A stretch of DNA of 5,864 nt, from contig JAURLF010000059.1 of NCBI GenBank assembly GCA_030831375.1, forward strand, positions 1-5,864, given 5' to 3'. The translations under genes and the position numbers were made by a program. Source of the DNA: Gaiellales bacterium (GTDB lineage Bacteria > Actinomycetota > Thermoleophilia > Gaiellales > F1-60-MAGs149). A model generated the notes under the pieces. It saw only the letters and a list, made by a program, of their open reading frames with translations. It ran no database searches and was not told the origin of the DNA. Position 1 is the first letter of the stretch. Each line of letters begins with the position of its first letter. Positions 1 through 5,864 of the stretch are shown piece after piece.

Positions 1-1238
1 CCGATCTGCCCGCCGAGGGCGCCCGCGGCCTCGAGCAGCGTCACGCGGTGGCCGCGCTCGGCCGCCGTCCGCGCCGCCTCGAGGCCGGCGACGCCGCCGC
101 CGACCACGACCACGTGGCCGGGCTCGGCGGCGGGCACGAGGCCGCGTTCGCCCTCGTAGCCCGAGGTCGGGTTCTGCGCGCAGGCGATCGGGAACTTGCG
201 CAGGCGCCGCGAGATGCAGACGTTCTGGCCCACGCACATGCGCTGGCGGGCCGCCTCGCCGCGGGCCGCCTTGCTGACGAGGTCAGGGTCGGCCATCAGG
301 GCGCGCGTCATCCCGACCAGGTCGCAGGCGCCGTCCGCGAGGGCCTGCTCGCCGAGGGCGGGGCGGTTGATCTTGCCCTCCGCGAGGATCGCGAGGCGGC
401 TCGAGGCGACGGCCTTCGCGCGCGCGGCGTTCGGGATGCCGATGCCGGGCGGCATGTCGAGCGGCGGGATGATCAGCTCGGTGTGCTGGTAGTCGCCGTT
501 GCCGATGCCCATGTAGTCGAGGTCGCACTCGGCCTCGAGGTGCTGCACGAGCCGCTCGAACTCGGGGCTGCGCACGCTGATCGTGACGCCGAGGATGGCG
601 TCGTCGCCGATCGCGTCGCGCACGGCGCGCAGGATCTCGACGGCGAAGCGCGCCTTGTTCCCGCAGGAGCCGCCGTAGCGATCCGTGCGCCGGTTGCGGT
701 CGTCGTAGAGGAAGGCGTCGACGAGCGTGTCGTACGGGGACATCAGCTCGATGCCGTCGGTGCCGGAGCGCATCGCCGTCGCGGCGCAGTCGGCGAAGCA
801 GCGCGTGATCAGGTCGATCTCGTCGACCGTCATGGCGTGGATGCGGCCGACCCCGAAGTAGCCCGGCGCGTCCGACGGGCCCCACTGCTGCCCGCCCGTG
901 GCGAGGGGGTCGGCGTTCGGACCCATGTGGTAGAGCTGGTTGATGATCGTGCCGCCGTGCTCGTGGACGGCGTCGACGGTGCGCCTCAGGCCCTCGACGA
1001 AGCCGGGCTTCGTGTGGTCGTAGTTCTGCGGCGTCACGCGGCCCGTCGGGTGCGGCGGGATCGGCTCCATCACGAGCAGGCCGGCGCCGCCGGCGGCGCG
1101 GGCCGCGTAGTAGCCGCGCACGCGCTCGCCGTGGATGCCGCCGTCCGAGTAGGACTGGGTGTGGGCGGTGAAGGTGACGCGGTTGCGCACCCGCCGGCCG
1201 CGCAGCTCGATCGGGGAGAGGAGGTGCTCGAAGGCCAT
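1..1238 (-). CDS. FadH/TMADH-like Old Yellow Enzyme family flavin oxidoreductase, C-terminus cut by window edge
   Basis: About 412 residues are visible before the gene runs off base 1. Residues 1 to about 325 look like the FMN-binding TIM barrel: the N-terminal LLSPIELRGRRVRNRV, QLYHMG at 101-106, and the family run NRRTDRYGGS at 182-191. A Cys-rich segment follows (C335, C341, C353), and then a Rossmann nucleotide-binding motif VVGGGVAGLEAA at 378-389 with the acidic residue E403 after the next strand. This order matches 2,4-dienoyl-CoA reductase (FadH) and trimethylamine/dimethylamine dehydrogenases, which use FMN, 4Fe-4S and an ADP/FAD domain; the CVGQNVCISR segment most resembles the amine dehydrogenases. 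The usual second cluster Cys is Gln338, and the usual HGAHGYL loop reads MSPYDTL (166-172). The ATG at 1238 is preferred because TACGAT lies 6 bases upstream (leaderless start). An in-frame ATG at 1286 would add 16 Arg/Ala/Pro-rich residues encoded by a hairpin. The protein is probably cytoplasmic. Family is firm; substrate is unknown (enoyl or dienoyl compound, or amine). A mycofactocin-linked paralogue is possible. Confidence 0.85.
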   Translation of the reverse strand, partial: MAFEHLLSPIELRGRRVRNRVTFTAHTQSYSDGGIHGERVRGYYAARAAGGAGLLVMEPIPPHPTGRVTPQNYDHTKPGFVEGLRRTVDAVHEHGGTIINQLYHMGPNADPLATGGQQWGPSDAPGYFGVGRIHAMTVDEIDLITRCFADCAATAMRSGTDGIELMSPYDTLVDAFLYDDRNRRTDRYGGSCGNKARFAVEILRAVRDAIGDDAILGVTISVRSPEFERLVQHLEAECDLDYMGIGNGDYQHTELIIPPLDMPPGIGIPNAARAKAVASSRLAILAEGKINRPALGEQALADGACDLVGMTRALMADPDLVSKAARGEAARQRMCVGQNVCISRRLRKFPIACAQNPTSGYEGERGLVPAAEPGHVVVVGGGVAGLEAARTAAERGHRVTLLEAAGALGGQI

Positions 1239-1250
1239 GCGGGGATCGTA
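1239..1250 (-). promoter_or_regulatory. Putative leaderless promoter -10 box of the flavoenzyme gene
   Basis: On the minus strand TACGAT (1250-1245) fits the actinobacterial TANNNT -10 consensus. It is followed by 6 bases and then the ATG at 1238, so transcription would begin at or next to the start codon. No Shine-Dalgarno sequence precedes that ATG, and no recognisable -35 box is present. The same geometry recurs at two other genes in this window, which raises the odds that it is real. Confidence 0.45.
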
Positions 1251-1273
1251 GGGCGCCGCCGCGCGCGGCGCCC
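1251..1273 (-). terminator. Perfect 9-bp GC-rich hairpin between amidotransferase operon and flavoenzyme gene
   Basis: The arms GGGCGCCGC and GCGGCGCCC are exact reverse complements around a 5-base loop. The hairpin begins 24 bases after the TAG stop of the upstream amidotransferase gene and abuts the -10 box of the flavoenzyme gene. It has no T-tract, as is common for hairpin terminators in GC-rich actinobacteria. It could end the amidotransferase transcript. Alternatively, the inverted repeat could be an operator overlapping the spacer of the downstream promoter. Confidence 0.45.
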
Positions 1274-1297
1274 GTCGCGGTCCCATGGGCCGGGACG

Positions 1298-2125
1298 CTA
1301 GCGGCGCTGCTCGGCCTGCAGCCGGCGCATCGCCTCGAGCACCTCCGGCGGGGCGCCCTCGCGGGCGGCCTGCTCGACGGGGTCGGGGCGCACCTCGAGC
1401 GAGGCGAGCACGTCCGGCGGCACCTCGCCGCAGCTGACGGCGGCGATGACGGCGAAGCGCTCGGCGAGCTCCCGCGCGGCGGCCGTCGACTGGTCGATGA
1501 AGGTCTCGACGGCCTTGTCGAAGCGCTCCCGACCGCCGAACTCGGCGATCACCTCCGGCGCGGCGTCCGCCCACTCGGCCAGCGCGGGCGCCTCGACCTC
1601 GATGTGGAACTGCAGGCCCCAGGCGCGGTTCTGCAGCCGGAACGCCTGCGTCGTCGAGGAGTTGGCGGCCAGGACCACCGCGCCGGGCGGCGGCGTGAAG
1701 CCGTACCAGTGCCACTCGAAGCCGTAGAACGGCCGTGGCATGCCGGCGAGGAGCAGGTCGTCGTCGGCCTCCGCGGTCAGGCCGACGTCGACGAAGCGCG
1801 CCACCTCGGGCTGCTCGACGGCGCGCACGCCGCCGCCGCCCGCGCGCGCCAGGAGCTGGCCGCCGAGGCAGACGCCGAGGATCGGCACGCCGAGGTCGAG
1901 GGCCTCCTCGAGCAGGTCGAGCTCCGCGGCGAGCCACGGCTCGGCGCCGTCCTGGTCGGGGTGGGCGGTGCCGCCGAGCGAGACGACCGCGTCGACCCCC
2001 TCGAGCTCGGGGCGCGCCGCCTCCTCGTAGGTGCGCCAAAGGGCCACGGGGCCGGCCGCCTCGAGCGGGGCGAGCAGCGCGCCCGGGTAGCCGTCGTGGT
2101 CGTGCTGGATGATCAGGGTGCGCAC
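1298..2125 (-). CDS. Stand-alone class I glutamine amidotransferase with C-terminal extension (paralogue 1)
   Basis: This 275-residue protein carries the class I glutamine amidotransferase fold (PF00117 type). The nucleophile elbow GVCLGGQLLA gives Cys86, and LQFHIEVE (171-178) gives His174 and Glu176, so the Cys-His-Glu triad is complete. SLGGT (49-53) is the expected oxyanion-loop region. No synthetase or ammonia-acceptor domain is attached, so it may hydrolyse a gamma-glutamyl or similar amide or serve a separate partner. It is closely related to the gene just upstream: both start RTL-IQHDH, share WRT, FEWH and AWGLQFHIEV, and have the nucleophile at residue 86. About 45 residues beyond the core (about 229-275) are absent from the neighbour; they are charged and contain two similar motifs, PPDVLASL and PPEVLEAM. 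The GTG start at 2125 is supported by GAAGGGA 5 bases upstream and by the matching N-terminus of the paralogue. The 21-base gap implies co-transcription with the upstream gene. Confidence 0.88.
   Translation of the reverse strand: MRTLIIQHDHDGYPGALLAPLEAAGPVALWRTYEEAARPELEGVDAVVSLGGTAHPDQDGAEPWLAAELDLLEEALDLGVPILGVCLGGQLLARAGGGGVRAVEQPEVARFVDVGLTAEADDDLLLAGMPRPFYGFEWHWYGFTPPPGAVVLAANSSTTQAFRLQNRAWGLQFHIEVEAPALAEWADAAPEVIAEFGGRERFDKAVETFIDQSTAAARELAERFAVIAAVSCGEVPPDVLASLEVRPDPVEQAAREGAPPEVLEAMRRLQAEQRR
1593..1621. repeat. 29-bp exact direct repeat, copy 1 (amidotransferase catalytic segment)
   Basis: These 29 bases recur exactly at 2322-2350 and encode the WGLQFHIEV segment of the amidotransferase that supplies the catalytic His and Glu. 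The repeat sits at equivalent codons of both paralogues, so it reflects gene duplication and strong constraint rather than a mobile or regulatory repeat. Confidence 0.8.
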
Positions 2126-2130
2126 GGGGT

Positions 2131-2137
2131 TCCCTTC
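2131..2137 (-). promoter_or_regulatory. Ribosome binding site of amidotransferase paralogue 1
   Basis: GAAGGGA on the minus strand lies 5 bases before the GTG at 2125, inside the 21-base gap after the upstream stop. It is a moderate, imperfect Shine-Dalgarno match. It contrasts with the promoter-proximal paralogue, which has none, as expected for an internal operon gene following a leaderless first gene. Confidence 0.5.
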
Positions 2138-2146
2138 GCCGCCGGG

Positions 2147-2848
2147 CTACGCGTGGCCGTGGTCGCGGGCGATCTCGACGAAGCGGCGCGCGAGGGCCTC
2201 GGCGGCGCGCGCGTTGCCCTCGACGAGGAGCTCGGTGTCCGCGCGGATCGCGTACTTGTCGGCGCCGTGCTCGTCGAGGTTCCACTCGCCGACGTCCATC
2301 CACCACTCGACGGTGCGGCGGTCGACCTCGATGTGGAACTGCAGGCCCCACGCGGCCGGGCCGACCCGGTACGCCTGGTTGCCCGCCGCGTTGGCGGCGA
2401 GCGGCACGCTGCCGGGCGGCATCGCGAAGTTGTAGTGGTGCCACTCGAAGGCGCGGTAGCCGCGCCCGAGCGGGCCGAGCAGCGGGTCGGCCTCGCCCTC
2501 CGGGGTCAGACCGATGTCGAACCAGCCCTGTTCCGTCGGCGACGGGCCGACCGCGGCGCCTGCGGCGCGCGCGAGGATCTGGCCGCCGAAGCAGACGCCC
2601 AGCATCGGCAGCTCGCGCTCGAGCCCCTCGCGCAGCAGGCGCACCTCCTCCGGGATCCATGGATGGCGGTCGTCCTCGTCCGGCATCGCCACGCCGCCCA
2701 TCAGGACGACGGCGTCGTACGGGGCGAGACTCTCCGGGGCGGGGTCCTCGAACGTGCGCCAGACGTCGACCTGGCCGGCCTCGTGGAAGGCCGGGTGGAA
2801 GGCGGCCAGCAGGTTCGTGTGGTCGTGCTGGATCTGCAGGGTGCGCAC
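2147..2848 (-). CDS. Stand-alone class I glutamine amidotransferase (paralogue 2, first gene of operon)
   Basis: This 233-residue single-domain class I glutamine amidotransferase has the nucleophile elbow GVCFGGQILA with Cys86, the oxyanion region LMGGV (49-53), and LQFHIEVD (169-176) with His172 and Glu174, so the catalytic triad is intact. Like its downstream paralogue it has no fused synthetase domain. The partner or substrate is not evident; gamma-glutamyl amide hydrolysis or ammonia supply to an unlinked enzyme are options. The reading frame stays open upstream to 3001, but that stretch would run through the divergent promoter and the transporter gene. The GTG at 2848 gives RTLQIQHDH, matching the paralogue's N-terminus, and TACACT sits 7 bases before it, consistent with leaderless translation. 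It ends with TAG at 2147, 21 bases before the next gene. Family assignment is firm; no gene name is justified. Confidence 0.88.
   Translation of the reverse strand: MRTLQIQHDHTNLLAAFHPAFHEAGQVDVWRTFEDPAPESLAPYDAVVLMGGVAMPDEDDRHPWIPEEVRLLREGLERELPMLGVCFGGQILARAAGAAVGPSPTEQGWFDIGLTPEGEADPLLGPLGRGYRAFEWHHYNFAMPPGSVPLAANAAGNQAYRVGPAAWGLQFHIEVDRRTVEWWMDVGEWNLDEHGADKYAIRADTELLVEGNARAAEALARRFVEIARDHGHA
2322..2350. repeat. 29-bp exact direct repeat, copy 2 (amidotransferase catalytic segment)
   Basis: This is identical to 1593-1621 and lies at the homologous WGLQFHIEV codons of the second amidotransferase gene. It supports an origin of the pair by tandem duplication, with the catalytic segment either conserved or homogenised by gene conversion. 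Confidence 0.8.
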
Positions 2849-2861
2849 GCCCGGCAGTGTA
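2849..2861 (-). promoter_or_regulatory. Leaderless promoter -10 box of the amidotransferase operon
   Basis: On the minus strand TACACT (2861-2856) is followed by the 7 bases GCCGGGC and then GTG at 2848, placing the predicted transcription start on the start codon. There is no Shine-Dalgarno sequence and no clear -35. It is almost the same string as the element that precedes the divergent transporter gene. Confidence 0.55.
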
Positions 2862-2897
2862 CGGGGGCAGCGTGGGCCCGGGGCGCGGGGATCGCGG

Positions 2898-2909
2898 TAC
2901 GGTGCCGGC
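2898..2909 (+). promoter_or_regulatory. Leaderless promoter -10 box of the EamA transporter gene
   Basis: TACGGT (2898-2903) is followed by GCCGGC and then ATG at 2910, again the TANNNT-to-start geometry of leaderless actinobacterial genes. There is no -35 match and no Shine-Dalgarno sequence. It forms an imperfect inverted repeat with the element at 2849-2861 (TACnnTGCCGG in both), so the two divergent promoters may also share an operator. Confidence 0.55.
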
Positions 2910-3848
2910 ATGGGGAGGGGGCGGACGTCGCAGCTCGACATGGCGCTCGGGCTGACGCTCGCCACCGTCGCCCTCTGGGCCCTCAACATCCCCGTCGTCA
3001 AGATCGGCCTCGACGGCTGGAGCCCGATGGCCTTCTCGTTCGTGCGCTTCGGCGCGGGCGCGCTGATCTACCTCGCGTGGGTGATCTGGCGCGAGGGCAC
3101 GATCCGCGTGCGCCGCGCGGACATCCCCAAGTTCGCCATCGCCGGGTCCATCGGCATCGCCCTCAACCAGTACGCCTTCATGTACGCGCTCGAGGCGACG
3201 AGTGCCTCGACGGTCACGCTCGTCTTCGCGACGACGCCCCTGTGGGCGGCGCTGCTCGCCCGCGCGCTCGGCTGGGAGTTCGTCAAGCCGCTGTTCTGGG
3301 TGGCGGTGCCGATCTCGCTCGCCGGCGTGCTGCTGGTCCTGATCGGCGAGGGCGCCGCCTTCACCTTCGACAGCATCAGCGGCATCCTGCTCGCGCTCGG
3401 CGCGCCCCTGACGTGGGGGATGTACAGCGTGCTCGCGCGGCCGCTCCTGCGCACCTACTCCGCGTTGCACGTGTCGGCCGTGATGATGCTGATCGGGGCG
3501 CCCCTGATCGGGATCCTCGGCGTGCCCCAGGCCCTCGCCCAGGACTGGGGCGCGTTCGCGCCGTCCTCATGGGCGGCGATGCTGTACGCCCTCGTCGGCT
3601 CGCTGATCCTCGCGAACCTGTTCTGGTTCGTCGCGATCCGCCGTGCCGGCGCGTCGAGGGCCGTGGCCCTGATGCCGCTGCAGCCCTTCCTCGGCGTCGT
3701 CTTCTCCGCGGCGCTGCTCGGCGAGCAGATCGGCTGGGAGGAGATCGCGGGCGGCGCGATCATCATCGCCGGCGTCACGCTCGCGGTGCGCTCCGTGGTG
3801 CCGATCGGCCCCGACCACGACCCGCGCGAGATCGGCGTGCAGGAGTAG
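2910..3848 (+). CDS. EamA/DMT superfamily membrane transporter (RhaT/YdcZ-like permease)
   Basis: This 312-residue integral membrane protein has about ten hydrophobic helices (roughly 13-34, 40-60, 74-94, 98-119, 127-146, 156-175, 186-205, 219-241, 249-270, 277-295), the topology of the drug/metabolite transporter superfamily. It shows the two tandem EamA halves: ALEATSAS...PLWAALLARALGWE near 93-123 and RAGASRAVALMPLQPF...LLGEQIGWEE near 245-278, each with the typical Ala-Ser / Pro-Leu / Leu-Gly-Glu pattern. Family members export or import amino acids, other metabolites or drugs; the substrate cannot be read from sequence. ATG at 2910 is preferred because a TANNNT box lies 6 bases upstream. 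ATG at 2940 (302 residues) would also keep all helices but has no ribosome site. The gene is divergent from the amidotransferase operon across 61 bases, which hints at joint regulation or a shared metabolite. It is followed by a strong hairpin. Confidence 0.9.
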   Translation: MGRGRTSQLDMALGLTLATVALWALNIPVVKIGLDGWSPMAFSFVRFGAGALIYLAWVIWREGTIRVRRADIPKFAIAGSIGIALNQYAFMYALEATSASTVTLVFATTPLWAALLARALGWEFVKPLFWVAVPISLAGVLLVLIGEGAAFTFDSISGILLALGAPLTWGMYSVLARPLLRTYSALHVSAVMMLIGAPLIGILGVPQALAQDWGAFAPSSWAAMLYALVGSLILANLFWFVAIRRAGASRAVALMPLQPFLGVVFSAALLGEQIGWEEIAGGAIIIAGVTLAVRSVVPIGPDHDPREIGVQE

Positions 3849-3852
3849 GGGG

Positions 3853-3883
3853 CGGGCCGGCCGTCGCCTGGACGGCCGGCCCG
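3853..3883. terminator. Bidirectional hairpin terminator between convergent genes
   Basis: A 13-bp perfect stem (arms 3853-3865 and 3871-3883, core GGGCCGGCCGTC) surrounds a 5-base loop, 4 bases after the transporter stop and 8 bases after the mmsA stop on the other strand. There is no T-run on either side, typical of very GC-rich genomes. Its position between two convergent stops makes a shared terminator the natural reading. Confidence 0.75.
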
Positions 3884-3891
3884 TGCCCGAC

Positions 3892-5397
<1,506 letters not shown>

Positions 5398-5406
5398 GTC
5401 GTCGGG

Positions 5407-5412
5407 CACCTC
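5407..5412 (-). promoter_or_regulatory. Shine-Dalgarno site of mmsA that decides the start
   Basis: GAGGTG on the minus strand is a strong complement to the 16S rRNA tail and ends 9 bases before ATG 5397. It contains the GTG (5409) that could otherwise be taken as an earlier start, so the shorter 501-residue protein is favoured. Confidence 0.65.
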
Positions 5413-5417
5413 GGGTC

Positions 5418-5436
5418 GGGCGTCGGGTTGACGCCC
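5418..5436. other. 7-bp perfect inverted repeat between sufE and mmsA
   Basis: GGGCGTC, 5 bases, GACGCCC lies in the 49-base gap, between a possible -10 box (TAGCAT, 5445-5440 on the minus strand) and the mmsA ribosome site. The predicted transcription start falls inside the repeat. It could be an operator for a dimeric repressor, a hairpin terminator for sufE (11 bases after its stop), or a leader stem. Confidence 0.4.
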
Positions 5437-5439
5437 CGG

Positions 5440-5445
5440 ATGCTA
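5440..5445 (-). promoter_or_regulatory. Possible -10 box of mmsA
   Basis: TAGCAT on the minus strand matches TANNNT and would start transcription about 7 bases downstream, giving a leader of about 35 bases that includes the ribosome site. There is no -35 match, and the box lies right after the sufE stop, so read-through from sufE is an equally valid source of mmsA transcript. Confidence 0.3.
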
Positions 5446-5446
5446 C

Positions 5447-5864
5447 CTACGTCGCGGCGTCCGGGCCGCGCTCCATCAGCTGCCGCTTGATGCGGGCGAG
5501 GATCGCGCCGGTGGAGCGCATGCGCAGCGGCGAGACCACCTCCGCGAGGCCCATGCCCATCGCGAACTCACTGGGGGTCGCCAGCACCTCGTCGACCGAG
5601 CAGCCGTCGAGGCCGGCGTGGATGATCCCGGCGAAGCCCTTGGAGGTCGGCGCCTCGTCGGGGGCGGCGAAGAACAGGCGCACGTGGCCGTCCGCGTCGA
5701 CCTCGGCCTGCACGAAGAGCGGCGTCTGGCACTCGTGGACGCGCTCGAGCTCCTGCCCGGCGAGGTGCTCCGGGAGGTCCGGGAGGCCGTTGGCGTACTC
5801 GAGCAGCAGGTCGAGTCGCTCCGTGCGGTCGCACTCGGCGAACTCGTCGACGATCGCCTGCAGG
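5447..5864 (-). CDS. sufE: SufE family Fe-S cluster assembly protein (sulfur acceptor), N-terminus just outside window
   Basis: 138 residues are visible from the right edge to the TAG at 5447; probably only a few N-terminal residues are missing, since SufE proteins are about 140 residues. SufE takes persulfide sulfur from the cysteine desulfurase SufS on a conserved Cys and passes it to the Suf scaffold in the cytosol. Here that Cys is residue 45 of the visible part, in RVHECQTPLFV, matching the VxGCQSxVW-type motif of the family. Other family marks are the N-terminal LLLEYANGLPDLPE, SKGFAGIIHAGLDG (the usual S-x-G-x2-x-hydrophobic region), and the C-terminal GLAEVVSPLRMRSTGAI followed by a helix ending RIKRQLMERG. 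The mmsA gene follows 49 bases downstream in the same direction, but with its own ribosome site and a possible promoter. Desulfurase partners are not in the window. Confidence 0.88.
   Translation of the reverse strand, partial: LQAIVDEFAECDRTERLDLLLEYANGLPDLPEHLAGQELERVHECQTPLFVQAEVDADGHVRLFFAAPDEAPTSKGFAGIIHAGLDGCSVDEVLATPSEFAMGMGLAEVVSPLRMRSTGAILARIKRQLMERGPDAAT

Noticed and set aside
48..1301. Long open frame on the plus strand across the flavoenzyme gene
   Set aside because: Its translation is a low-complexity Ala/Arg/Gly/Val/His mix with no family motif, and it is antisense to a gene with clear motifs. High third-position GC keeps such frames open.
2514..2909. Upstream extension of the transporter reading frame
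   Set aside because: The frame is open but lies antisense to the amidotransferase catalytic core. Hydrophobic helices and a promoter box place the start at 2910.
2849..3001. Upstream extension of amidotransferase paralogue 2 to an ATG at 3001
   Set aside because: It would add 51 residues with no family match and overlap the divergent transporter. The paralogue's N-terminus aligns from the GTG at 2848.

Overview
The window is very GC-rich, with G or C at almost every third codon position. Several genes appear to start on leaderless mRNAs: a TANNNT -10 box lies 6-7 bases before the start codon with no ribosome binding site. Both points suggest an actinobacterium, possibly a Thermoleophilia/Solirubrobacterales-type lineage. 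That placement is inference, since no rRNA or other marker gene is present. The window looks chromosomal and nearly fully coding. It has six protein genes, two of them cut by the window edges, and no RNA genes, mobile elements or CRISPR.

Layout from left to right. A minus-strand gene (1-1238, 3' end missing) encodes an FMN/FAD/Fe-S flavoenzyme of the Old Yellow Enzyme / 2,4-dienoyl-CoA reductase / trimethylamine dehydrogenase type. Upstream of it on the same strand are two paralogous stand-alone class I glutamine amidotransferases (1298-2125 and 2147-2848), 21 bases apart, forming a two-gene operon. A 61-base divergent promoter region (2849-2909) separates them from a plus-strand EamA/DMT transporter (2910-3848). 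A strong hairpin (3853-3883) lies between this transporter and a convergent minus-strand methylmalonate-semialdehyde dehydrogenase gene, mmsA (3892-5397). Upstream of mmsA on the minus strand is sufE (5447 to the window end, first few codons missing).

Working together. The amidotransferase pair, the flavoenzyme and the divergent transporter could form a small metabolic module, for example hydrolysis of a glutamyl or other amide bond, redox of the product, and transport. The sequence does not give the substrate. A 9-bp perfect hairpin and a separate leaderless promoter lie between the amidotransferases and the flavoenzyme, so the flavoenzyme may be its own transcription unit. MmsA would serve valine, propionate-type or inositol catabolism, and SufE serves Fe-S cluster assembly. 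Their adjacency does not by itself imply a shared pathway.

The most notable observations are a flavoenzyme with one 4Fe-4S ligand Cys replaced by Gln and a rewritten active-site loop, a divergent pair of near-identical leaderless promoter elements, and GC-rich inverted repeats at three of the gene junctions.
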